Source of the DNA: Ogataea parapolymorpha DL-1
Taxonomy: Eukaryota > Ascomycota > Pichiomycetes > Pichiales > Pichiaceae
Direction of reading: 5' to 3'
Length of the DNA: 64,000 bases
Assembly (NCBI RefSeq): GCF_000187245.1
Contig: NC_027864.1
Span: forward strand, 1,054,001-1,118,000
Shown piece by piece: positions 37,901-45,673 of the stretch (position 1 is the first letter of the stretch; each line of letters opens with the position of its first letter). The notes beneath the pieces are model-generated. The model had not been told where the DNA came from. It was given only the letters and a program-made list of their open reading frames with translations, and did not search any database. Both the position numbers and the translations under genes were made by a program.

Positions 37901-38495
37901 CCTGCAGCGCTTTCAGCTCATCGGCAATCGTCAGCGACTCTTCCTCCTCGCTCTCGTCGTCGTCAAATTCCTCGACTTCCTCTTTCCGCGGACGGCCACG
38001 GCCCCTGCGCTTCGGGCGCCCGTTGCGGCGATTTCTTTCTGCCCGCACGTCGTACTCCTCGTCCGACGCCACGTCCTCGTCGTCCTTCACAATAAACCCC
38101 GGCTGTCGCCGTCTGCGCGGCCGCAGCGAGTCGTCCGAGCTGAACGAGCCGTCGTCGTCAAAGTCGTGCGAGTCGCTCGCCACAGCGTCGTCCTCGTCGA
38201 AATCGTCGTCCTCGGCAGGCCGCGAGCGCGTGCGTCGCCGCTTGCGCCCGACACCGCGGTCGTCTGGATCGCCTCCGTCGCCGATCTCGTCGTCCAGCGC
38301 AGCCAGCAGCGCGTCCTCGTTGTAATTGACCGACCGACGGCCCCGCGTGCGGTGCGGCCGCACCACGTCCGAGTCTGAGTCCTCGTCAAGGGGCACAGAC
38401 CGCTTGCGCCGCGACCGGGCGTCGTCGTCCACAGGAGCGGTGCCCGCGTCCGAGTCGTCACTGAAAAACCCAGTATTCCGTCTTGTGCGCGTCAT
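34929..38495 (-). CDS. YTA7: YTA7, AAA-ATPase with bromodomain-like region
   Basis: A 1188-aa chromatin protein of the Yta7/ATAD2 family. The first 260 residues are strongly acidic and Arg-rich. The first AAA domain, from about residue 355, has Walker A GPPGTGKT and Walker B [10 protein letters not shown], then [20 protein letters not shown]. A second, degenerate AAA domain follows, and then a bromodomain-like region near 920-1040. Yta7 regulates nucleosome density and histone-gene transcription. The C-terminus is Gln/Glu-rich. The start is the ATG at 38495; the frame extends four codons further to a TTG. Confidence 0.93.
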   Translation of the reverse strand: [1188 protein letters not shown]

Positions 38496-38637
38496 CGCAA
38501 AGATCAAGTGGCTCGGTTTTCGTCTGCGCCAATTGCCTGTCTTGCTTACGTCTGACAGAGTTATTTGTTAAAGCAAAATCACACGAAAAAAATGCACTAT
38601 ACACTGCCATCGAATTATGTGTCAGTAAGGAGCCTGT

Positions 38638-39258
38638 CTAAAACCCAAACTCGCGCGCCAGCTCCAGCTCCTCGGCGGATGGGCCGCTGTTCTCGGCCGC
38701 GTGGCTCGGCACTTGCCCGGAAACTTGCCCCATCGGCGTGTACAGCTCATCGTCGGACACAAACAGCTCGTCGCCGCGCCTAGGCTCCCGCTCCAGCTCC
38801 TGATCCAGTTCCTGATCCAGCTCCTCCTCCTGCCGAGCACGCTCAGCTGTCTGACGCTCTCCCCCAACTGCCTCCCCAGCTACCTCCCCAGCTGTCTCCC
38901 CACGCATCAGCTGCCGTTTGTAGTTTCGCACCTCCGTACTGCCCACGGCGCGGCTCAGCACCGGAATAAAGTCCCTAAACTTGTACTGCGGGTAGATATC
39001 GTGGCCCCAGGCCTGGTAAATGTGCAAAAGCCGCGTGAGGTTGTCGAAATGGTGCGATCTCGTGTATTCGTCGCGTCTTCTGTCTGCGGCGCGCTTGTGA
39101 TGGAATCTATACTTCTTCAGCGATTTGTGCAGCGCGGGCAGGCCGCGGGGCCCCAGTAGCAGCTCGTCGGTCAATTTGTGCACCGTGCGCCGTTTTTTTG
39201 GCAGCTCCGGTTCGTCCTGGTTGTGCAACCCGAGCAACTCTTCGTTTGTGAGGGACAT
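38638..39258 (-). CDS. CSM3: CSM3, replication-fork protection subunit (TIPIN/Swi3)
   Basis: A 206-aa protein with a Swi3 domain at about 25-120 (LTDELLLGPRGLPALHKSL, then LTRLLHIYQAWGHDIYPQYK and FRDFIPVLSRA). The rest is acidic and rich in Gln/Glu. Csm3 pairs with Tof1 to pause and protect replication forks and to pass on checkpoint signals. The open frame continues upstream to 39432 through AT-rich sequence coding mostly Tyr and Ile. The ATG at 39258 gives a typical start and is preferred. It is shorter than S. cerevisiae Csm3 (317 aa). Confidence 0.88.
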   Translation of the reverse strand: MSLTNEELLGLHNQDEPELPKKRRTVHKLTDELLLGPRGLPALHKSLKKYRFHHKRAADRRRDEYTRSHHFDNLTRLLHIYQAWGHDIYPQYKFRDFIPVLSRAVGSTEVRNYKRQLMRGETAGEVAGEAVGGERQTAERARQEEELDQELDQELEREPRRGDELFVSDDELYTPMGQVSGQVPSHAAENSGPSAEELELAREFGF

Positions 39259-39526
39259 GGGACGGGGACGCGAAAAATAATAAATGTAGTAAATACAATA
39301 AATAGAATTAATAGTCTGTACACAGTTGGTTTGCGCTCCAGCCAATGCAATTTCTGGAGCAGTTGGGCGAGAGGCTGCATTTCCCCCGTGTAGCTGCCAT
39401 GAGCATGCTATAGGCGATTGACGCCCTGACACGCACCTTCAAGTTCGTGGCGGTCGTTTTGCGTCGAGCGACGTGGATCTGCTGCAGAGAAAAATAATTT
39501 GTGCTGCGTCGATAAAAACTGTCATT

Positions 39527-39931
39527 ATGAATTTCAGAACGTTAACGGTTTTGGCATTGGCTGCTGTCGCCAGCGCGGAGCTCCAGATAGGCATCCTCCA
39601 CAGAGTGCCACCAGAAGAGTGCACAAAGAAGACTGCGCCCGGTGACCACGTCAAGATGCATTACACGGGGAGACTGTTCGACACACAGGAAGTGTTCGAC
39701 TCGTCCGTCGAGCGCGACCAGCCACTGAAATTCGTGCTCGGCGTGGGGCACGTGATCAAGGGCTGGGACCAGGGACTGATGGACATGTGTGTGGGCGAGA
39801 AACGGCGGCTCACCATTCCGCCGGAGCTGGCGTACGGCAAGCGTGGGGCCGGAGCTGTGATTCCACCGGACGCCACTTTGGTGTTTGACACGGAGCTTTT
39901 GGAAATTGTGACACCGCACGACGAGCTATGA
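39527..39931 (+). CDS. FPR2: FPR2, ER-lumenal FKBP-type prolyl isomerase
   Basis: A 134-aa protein with a signal peptide ([17 protein letters not shown]) and one FKBP domain. The domain reads [18 protein letters not shown], then [34 protein letters not shown] and [12 protein letters not shown]. The active-site Tyr, Asp and Trp are present. It ends in HDEL, the yeast ER retrieval signal, so it is expected to be soluble in the ER lumen. S. cerevisiae Fpr2 lacks HDEL. The frame is open upstream from a GTG at 39473; the ATG at 39527 gives the signal peptide. Confidence 0.95.
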   Translation: MNFRTLTVLALAAVASAELQIGILHRVPPEECTKKTAPGDHVKMHYTGRLFDTQEVFDSSVERDQPLKFVLGVGHVIKGWDQGLMDMCVGEKRRLTIPPELAYGKRGAGAVIPPDATLVFDTELLEIVTPHDEL

Positions 39932-40543
39932 GGGCTGTGGCGGCTGGCTTTTCTTTAAGTAGGAATGTAAAGGATCGACTCGTGCTCTTTTGGACAGGCC
40001 CACGCGGTACCGTGGTTGCGCTGGTACGGCGATGGGCTTGGCCAGATGGGGGAGTGTTTTTTTAAGAGAAGTTGGGGGAAGTTGTGTGGATTGTGGGATA
40101 GCCGCGGTGATGGGCGACGTTGCGCGTGCGACGGACGTCTTCGTGAGCTCGGAAGAGGACTGCGATTCCACCGTGATGTGTGAAGGTTCGAGATGCGGGC
40201 TGTCTTGTGAGGCAGAGGGTGTCATAGAGGGCGTGGCAGAAGGTTCGCGGGATTGTGAGTGGGGGGTCTCGTTGTGAGTCCCATTGGGGGTTCCATTGGG
40301 GGCTCCACTTTGAGATCCACATTGAGATTCAAGAGCCTGGCTGCGTCTGGCAGCCTCGAGCCCGATGTTGTCCTCACTGAGTTCGTTCTCGCTGTCTGTG
40401 GAGTTTGTGACCTCGAGCTCGTCGTCGTAGCTCTGGCCTTCGGAGCTGACAAGCGAGATGACCTCCGTGCAAGGGCGAAGTCGCTTGCGTGGGCGCACGC
40501 TGGCGGCGAGAGCCAGGAGACCGGATTCATGGGCAATTTCCAT
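39926..40543 (-). CDS. unknown protein with a RAD51AP1-like C-terminal motif
   Basis: A 205-aa, mostly disordered protein. Near the N-terminus it has a basic patch (RPRKRLRPC) and VISLVSSE, which fits a SUMO-interacting motif (hydrophobic core then acid). The middle is rich in Ser, Thr, Pro and Gln, with [13 protein letters not shown] repeats. The C-terminus reads [21 protein letters not shown]. As I recall it, the RAD51-binding end of vertebrate RAD51AP1 reads GLSRLARVKPLH, which agrees at most positions. A DNA-repair role is inference. The stop overlaps the last codons of FPR2 by 6 bases. No family is named. Confidence 0.7.
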   Translation of the reverse strand: MEIAHESGLLALAASVRPRKRLRPCTEVISLVSSEGQSYDDELEVTNSTDSENELSEDNIGLEAARRSQALESQCGSQSGAPNGTPNGTHNETPHSQSREPSATPSMTPSASQDSPHLEPSHITVESQSSSELTKTSVARATSPITAAIPQSTQLPPTSLKKTLPHLAKPIAVPAQPRYRVGLSKRARVDPLHSYLKKSQPPQPS

Positions 40544-40809
40544 GACGCGTAGAAATCGACGCGACGGCAGATAAAAGAAAAACAGACAGGAAATTACAGA
40601 TGTACGGAAGGCTAAGCCTTACAGGTCAATAAATTAAAATTAATCCGGCTACATAACTACCGTCTTCATATCCTTCCAAGCATAAATAAATTAATACAAA
40701 ACGGACTATCAGAAATAGAACAGTCCAGTTCCACCTGGCACGGGATTATATAATGAGTCTAGCAAATGGAAGCGCATATTGTACCGAGTAGTTTCACAAA
40801 ACTTCGTGC

Positions 40810-40974
40810 TTAGAAGAGAGCCAAAGCAGCAGCAAGACCGGCACCAAGAGCAACGGAACCGTAGGTGTTCACAGCAGCGCCGGCAGTAGAGACCGAAGAG
40901 GTCTCAGAAGAGTTGTTAGCAGCTTGAACAGAAGCGACAGCAGCGAGAGCGACAATAACCTTAGAGAATTGCAT
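40810..40974 (-). CDS. 54-residue GPI-anchored cell-wall protein precursor
   Basis: The ATG at 40974 opens a 54-codon frame. Its signal peptide is MQFSKVIVALAAVASVQA. A short Ser/Thr/Asn stretch follows (ANNSSETSSVSTAG), then a hydrophobic end (GSVALGAGLAAALALF) of GPI-signal type. Mature protein would be only about 15-20 residues. Codons are highly biased toward GCT, GTT, TCT, GGT, AAC and TAC, as in strongly expressed yeast genes. A TATA element lies 57 bases upstream. The layout resembles a drastically shortened Cwp2/Tip1-type mannoprotein, whose S. cerevisiae member also begins MQFS. Alternatively it may be a small secreted or membrane peptide. Confidence 0.75.
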   Translation of the reverse strand: MQFSKVIVALAAVASVQAANNSSETSSVSTAGAAVNTYGSVALGAGLAAALALF

Positions 40975-41745
40975 TTCGATTAATTAATATGGTGAGAATC
41001 CACCAGTGGGAATTGGCTCTATTTATATCTCGCCACCTCCTATAGGGGATCATCCAGAAAATTTTTCATTCACGATACCGGATTCGAGGACTTTCCGTTT
41101 TCGGAAATTACATGAAGCAGAAAATTCTAGCAAACAATAGCCCAACACGGTGAACAATTGCTGCGGTTAAAACTCTATGCTTGCTGCTATTATTGTGGAG
41201 CCTGCGATAACAACCGCACCGTCGTGTCAAGGAGTTGCTCATTTCAGTTTCGCCAGCTGCTAAAAATAGCCAAGCCTCCTAACGGAGCCTTCTTCACTTC
41301 CCTTTTCGGCGTAATTGAGTGTTTGCAGCAAACAATTCCTTCCTTTCTGGGATTTAAACCCAGATTCTAGATCCACACTCGCCCGTGGAGCCTCCTTTCG
41401 CACCGTGTTCAGGCACACTCTCTTGTTTGCAGATCGTGGGGCGCGTTTGTCTCCTGAAGATCATTTCACCACCAACAAGCACTGCCACGGCCATAATGGC
41501 AAACATGCTAGCGCAGTGTTTCACCTGCAATTTCGTATTGAGCTTCCACCTAGACACACGTGACGTGCACCCTAAGACCCTGTACAGTGCCTTTGGCTTG
41601 TCTCCCCGATTACCACTTTGCATGCGCTAAAAAACCGCACGCCACCACGAAAGAGCGGCTCATACAGGGCGCCGAGCCTCGTCTAATTGCCAACGTGCTG
41701 CTTATGTAAGAAATCGATTAAAAAAAAAATTTAGTCATCCGCACC
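40975..41745. promoter_or_regulatory. long divergent promoter of the mini GPI gene and PRO2
   Basis: About 770 bases without a credible gene, unusually long for this window. It holds the TATA element of the mini GPI gene, a CACGTG at 41557-41562 and an A-run directly before the PRO2 start. The short open frames here match nothing. A long regulatory region suits the strong, regulated expression implied by the small gene's codon bias. Confidence 0.5.
41031..41037 (-). promoter_or_regulatory. TATA element of the mini GPI-protein gene
   Basis: TATAAAT on the minus strand lies about 57 bases before the ATG at 40974, at a usual distance for a yeast core promoter. Confidence 0.65.
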
Positions 41746-43041
41746 ATGTCCAAAGCAATTGCCCAGCAGGCCCATTTGGCCTCCACCGTGCTTAAGACGC
41801 TGTCGGACGAGCAGCGATCGCTTGCTCTGTACCAGATTAAACAGGGGCTTGAGTCTGCCAAGGAAGATATCCTGGCCGCCAACAGAAAGGACATGGAGCT
41901 CGCCGAGACGAACGAGCTGTCGTCGTCGCTGATCAAGCGGCTCGATTTGTCCAAGAACGGCAAGTTTGACTCGATGTGCGAGGGCGTGCTGGATGTTTCC
42001 AATCTGGAAGACCCGCTCAACAGAGTGACTTTGGCGACAGAGCTCGACGACGGGCTCACGTTGACCCGGCTGACATGTCCCGTGGGCGTTCTGCTGATCA
42101 TTTTCGAGAGCCGGCCGGAGGTGATTGCCAACATCACGGCATTGGCCATCAAGTCGGGCAATGCGGCGATTTTAAAGGGCGGAAAGGAGTCCCTGCATAC
42201 GTTCCAGGCGATGGCGAAGGTGATCAACAAGGTTTTGGAGGACACTGCTGTTCCAAAGAACGCGATCCAGCTGATCAGCACGCGCGAGGAGGTCGGAGAC
42301 CTGCTCAAACAGGACAAGTACATTGATCTGGTGATTCCGCGCGGCTCGAACGAGCTAGTGAGAAATATTAAAGAAAATACCAAAATTCCTGTGCTTGGCC
42401 ACGCGGATGGAATATGCTCGATTTTCGTGGACAAGGCGGCAGATCTCGCAAAGGCGTGCCGGATAATTGTGGACGCGAAAACTAACTATCCTGCGGGCTG
42501 CAATGCCGTGGAAACGGTGCTCCTTCATTCGCAGCTCGTTCAAGATGGTAGCCACGAAAAAGTGTTGCAGGCACTGCGCGAGGCCGGCGTGACATGCCAT
42601 TTGTCGGCGGAGCTGTTTAAGGACCAGCCACAGAGCGTGCTGGCGGAAGAATCTGATTTTTCGCGCGAGTTCCTGTCACTAGACGTGGCCGTCAAGAGCG
42701 TTGCAAGCGTCGAGGAGGCCATTTTACACATCAACGAGCATTCTTCGAAACACACAGACTGTATTGTGACAGAGGACAAGGTGACGGCAGAGAAGTTCCT
42801 TGCGGGGATCGACTCGGCAGGCGTTTATTGGAACTGCTCGACCCGGTTTGCTGACGGGTTCCGGTATGGGTTCGGGACAGAGGTTGGCATTTCGACCAAC
42901 AAAATTCACGCGCGCGGCCCTGTGGGGCTCGAGGGGCTTGTGTGCTACTATTACCAGCTGCGTGGTAACGGCCAGGTAGCCGGCGACTACAAGGGCGCGG
43001 GCGGGACGCGTGTGTTCAAGCACAAGAAATTAAATATTTAA
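41746..43041 (+). CDS. PRO2: PRO2, gamma-glutamyl phosphate reductase
   Basis: A 431-aa enzyme of the aldehyde-dehydrogenase fold for the second step of proline synthesis: glutamyl-5-phosphate plus NADPH to glutamate-5-semialdehyde. Signatures are CPVGVLLIIFESRPEV, KSGNAAILKGGKES, IPRGSNELVRNIK and the catalytic Cys252 in NYPAGCNAVET. The C-terminus has GFGTEVGISTNKIHARGPVG. Length fits the family (S. cerevisiae 456). It acts in the cytosol. The start ATG follows an A-run directly and is clear. Confidence 0.96.
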   Translation: MSKAIAQQAHLASTVLKTLSDEQRSLALYQIKQGLESAKEDILAANRKDMELAETNELSSSLIKRLDLSKNGKFDSMCEGVLDVSNLEDPLNRVTLATELDDGLTLTRLTCPVGVLLIIFESRPEVIANITALAIKSGNAAILKGGKESLHTFQAMAKVINKVLEDTAVPKNAIQLISTREEVGDLLKQDKYIDLVIPRGSNELVRNIKENTKIPVLGHADGICSIFVDKAADLAKACRIIVDAKTNYPAGCNAVETVLLHSQLVQDGSHEKVLQALREAGVTCHLSAELFKDQPQSVLAEESDFSREFLSLDVAVKSVASVEEAILHINEHSSKHTDCIVTEDKVTAEKFLAGIDSAGVYWNCSTRFADGFRYGFGTEVGISTNKIHARGPVGLEGLVCYYYQLRGNGQVAGDYKGAGGTRVFKHKKLNI

Positions 43042-43124
43042 TTTAATTCGATTTAATTTTCGACCCGTCGGTGCAGGAAGGCAATCAAAAAATAAATCCT
43101 GTCGTTTTAACACAATTTATTCTT

Positions 43125-44468
43125 ATGGAAGGCGACTACGACGTTATTGTGCTCGGCACAGGCCTGACAGAGTGCATTCTGTCTGGACTGCTCTCAATTG
43201 ACGGTAAGAAAGTGCTCCACATCGACAAGCAGGACTATTACGGCGGCGAGAGCGCCTCGCTGAATCTGACCCAACTGTACTCCAAATTCAAGCCCAGCAA
43301 GCCGTACAGCGACCAGTTCGGCAAGGACCGCGACTGGTGCGTGGATCTGATCCCGAAGTTCCTTATGTCCAACGGTGAGCTCACCAACATCCTCGTCCAC
43401 ACCGATGTCACCCGGTACATGGAATTCAAGCAGATTTCGGGCTCATATGTGTACAGAGGCGGCCGGATCGCAAAGGTGCCTTCGAACCAGACAGAGGCGA
43501 TCTCTTCGCCGCTGATGGGCTTCTTTGAAAAGAGAAGAATGAAGAACTTCCTGGAGTTTATCATCAAATACAAGGAGGACGAGGTTTCGACGCACGGCGG
43601 CGTCGATTTGGACAAAATCACCATGGATGAGCTGTACAACAAGTACGGGCTGGAAAGGGGCACAAAGGATTTCATTGGCCACGCCATGGCGCTGTGGTCG
43701 AATGACGACTACCTGTCTCAGCCGGCCAGAGAGACGTACGACAGAATAGTCCTTTATCTGGGCTCTGTTGCCAGATACGGCAAGTCACCATACATTTATC
43801 CCCTGTACGGGCTCGGCGAGCTGCCGCAGGGATTTGCCAGACTTTCGGCCATCTACGGCGGAACGTTCATGCTGGACACGCCTATCGAGGAGGTGTTATA
43901 CGAGGACGGCAAGTTTGCCGGTGTCAAGACCAAAGAGGGCGTGGCCAAGGCGCCAGTGGTGATTGCCGACCCCACGTACTTCCCAGAGAAAGTTAAGAGC
44001 ACGGGCCAGAAGGTGATCAGGGCCATGTGCATTCTGGACCATCCTATTCCCAACACCTCGGACGCAGATTCGGCGCAGATCATTATCCCGCAGAACCAGG
44101 TGGGCAGGAAAAACGACATCTACATCGCGACAGTCTCGTCCGCCCACAATATCTGTGCCAAGGGCTACTATCTGGCCATCATCTCGACGATCATCGAGAC
44201 TGATAAACCCCACTTGGAGCTGGAGCCCGCCTTCAAGGTGATCGGAGCCACCAAAGACGTGCTCATGGGCATTGCTGAGCTGTACGAGCCGATCGAGGAT
44301 GGCTCCAAGGACCACATCTACATCTCCAAGTCTTACGACCCATCGTCCCACTTCGAGTCCACGACAGACGACGTCAAGGACATTTACAAGCGGGTCACGG
44401 GCCACGACCTGGTGCTGAAAAAACGTGCCACCGTAGAGGAGGAGGCCGAGCTCGCGGGGTTGAGCTAG
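43125..44468 (+). CDS. GDI1: GDI1, Rab GDP-dissociation inhibitor
   Basis: A 447-aa protein starting MEGDYDVIVLGTGLTECILS, followed by LHIDKQDYYGGESASL, LIPKFLMSNGELTNIL and IYPLYGLGELPQGFARLSAI, all conserved in GDI. It extracts prenylated, GDP-bound Rab GTPases from membranes and recycles them in vesicle transport. Length equals S. cerevisiae Gdi1 (451). Eighteen codons of open frame upstream begin with GTG and are excluded. Confidence 0.97.
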   Translation: MEGDYDVIVLGTGLTECILSGLLSIDGKKVLHIDKQDYYGGESASLNLTQLYSKFKPSKPYSDQFGKDRDWCVDLIPKFLMSNGELTNILVHTDVTRYMEFKQISGSYVYRGGRIAKVPSNQTEAISSPLMGFFEKRRMKNFLEFIIKYKEDEVSTHGGVDLDKITMDELYNKYGLERGTKDFIGHAMALWSNDDYLSQPARETYDRIVLYLGSVARYGKSPYIYPLYGLGELPQGFARLSAIYGGTFMLDTPIEEVLYEDGKFAGVKTKEGVAKAPVVIADPTYFPEKVKSTGQKVIRAMCILDHPIPNTSDADSAQIIIPQNQVGRKNDIYIATVSSAHNICAKGYYLAIISTIIETDKPHLELEPAFKVIGATKDVLMGIAELYEPIEDGSKDHIYISKSYDPSSHFESTTDDVKDIYKRVTGHDLVLKKRATVEEEAELAGLS

Positions 44469-44505
44469 CAGTAGACAGGTTAAATATATATTTTTTTTTC
44501 TTATC

Positions 44506-44916
44506 ATGTCGCTGTATTCGTTCTCCACCCCCACGTTACAGAAACTGCGCAAGTTTCGCATTTCGAGCGCGCGCAGCAACACACTGCAAGCACAGGTGTA
44601 CATGATCGACCCGCAGTCGTACGAAGTGTTGTACGAGGAACCGGACGACAAGATCGAGTCGATCGACGCGCTGCTCGAGGAATTGCCCGACAATTCGCCT
44701 CGGTTCGTGGTGCTCAGCTATTCGAAAACGCTGGACGACGGCCGACTGAGCAATCCACTCGTGCTGGTGTACCACCGTCCGCTGACGGCAAAACAGGACG
44801 CCAAGATGCTGTACGCGGGGTGTCTGGAGCAGTTCAAGGGCGAGGTGAGCGCGAACCGGTTTGTGGAGGTGGCTGATGAGGAGGATTGGGAGGATCTGAG
44901 GGCCGAGGTAGAATAG
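44506..44916 (+). CDS. AIM7: AIM7, glia maturation factor-type ADF-homology protein
   Basis: A 136-aa single ADF-homology domain protein. It matches S. cerevisiae Aim7 (149 aa): LRKFRISSARSNTLQAQVYM, ELPDNSPRFVVLSYSKTLDD, NPLVLVYHRP and KMLYAGCLEQFKGE. GMF proteins bind Arp2/3 rather than actin and remove branches from actin networks at cortical patches. The gene starts 37 bases after the GDI1 stop on the same strand. Confidence 0.93.
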   Translation: MSLYSFSTPTLQKLRKFRISSARSNTLQAQVYMIDPQSYEVLYEEPDDKIESIDALLEELPDNSPRFVVLSYSKTLDDGRLSNPLVLVYHRPLTAKQDAKMLYAGCLEQFKGEVSANRFVEVADEEDWEDLRAEVE

Positions 44917-44976
44917 TGGCCGATGGTCGCAGTCTGATTCCCAGGGACCAAGACAGTCTTGGGATCAGTGGTATGC

Positions 44977-45008
44977 CAGGGCTTTTAGCCCTGCACTCTA
45001 GTCACGTG
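44977..45008 (+). promoter_or_regulatory. RPS13 promoter: AGGGCT palindrome and CACGTG
   Basis: A perfect palindrome CAGGGCT-TTT-AGCCCTG (44977-44993) is followed by CACGTG (45003-45008), about 57 bases before the RPS13 ATG. In many yeasts outside Saccharomyces, ribosomal-protein promoters use Cbf1 (CACGTG) and Tbf1 (AGGGTTA-like) sites. The RPL32 promoter in this window has the same pair. Confidence 0.6.
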
Positions 45009-45065
45009 CGCACGGGTAGATAATTTTCAACATCAAAAAATTTTTATTCAAACTATTCTATCAAC

Positions 45066-45633
45066 ATGGGTCGTATGCACAGCAAAGTGGGTAGCCTTTT
45101 GCCCAATACACGCCTTTGATTCGGGCTGCAGCGGTGCAAGCTGCGCAGCACCAATCCTATGCCATGTATTGGATAAGTATCGAATACTAACCGTCCAGGG
45201 AAAAGGAATTTCTTCCTCCGCCATTCCATACTCGAGAAACGTTCCATCCTGGTTCAAGCTTTCCTCCGAGGATGTTGTTGAGCAGATTATCAAGTACGCC
45301 AGAAAGGGTCTGACTCCTTCTCAGATTGGTGTTATTCTGAGAGACGCCCACGGAGTCAACCAGGCCAAGGTGATCACCGGTAACAAGATTCTGAGAATTC
45401 TCAAGTCCAACGGTCTTGCTCCAGAGATCCCAGAGGACCTGTACTACCTGATCAAGAAGGCTGTTTCCGTGAGAAAGCACTTGGAGAGAAACAGAAAGGA
45501 CAAGGACTCCAAGTTCAGACTGATTCTGATCGAGTCCAGAATCCACAGACTCGCCAGATACTACAGAACTGTTGCTGTGCTGCCACCAACCTGGAAATAC
45601 GAGTCTGCCACTGCTTCTGCCCTGGTTAACTAG
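45066..45633 (+). CDS. RPS13: RPS13 (uS15), 40S ribosomal protein, two exons
   Basis: Exon 1 is 45066-45086 (MGRMHSK) and exon 2 is 45199-45633 (from [19 protein letters not shown]). Joined in phase 0 they give 151 aa, exactly the S. cerevisiae length, where the gene also has an early intron. The 5' splice site would be GTGGGT. The branch site TACTAAC (45185-45191) is followed 7 nt later by CCAG. Codon use is strongly biased. The open frame that continues from inside the intron (from 45169) is not the true start. Confidence 0.95.
45087..45198 (+). other. RPS13 intron, 112 nt
   Basis: The intron starts GTGGGT and ends CCAG. Within it, CCAATACA (45103-45110) pairs perfectly with TGTATTGG (45165-45172), a hairpin that would bring the 5' splice site close to the branch site. 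Confidence 0.85.
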
Positions 45634-45673
45634 GCAGTGTTTAGTAATAAAGTCACTTTTAGATTATGCGTAG

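Noticed and set aside
36882..38378. 498-codon open frame antisense to YTA7
   Set aside because: It is rich in Arg, Val, His and Leu as expected from the reverse of an acidic, GC-rich coding sequence. YTA7 on the other strand has clear AAA motifs.
41158..41630. Short Cys- or Arg-rich frames upstream of PRO2
   Set aside because: Chance frames in a promoter region; several overlap one another and none has a signal or domain.
44977..44993. GC palindrome read as a bacterial-type terminator
   Set aside because: This is a eukaryotic genome, and the element sits before RPS13 with CACGTG, which fits a promoter site better.
45169..45198. ATG at 45169 as the RPS13 start
   Set aside because: It lies in the intron just before the branch site. 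Splicing to the exon at 45066 restores the exact family N-terminus and length.
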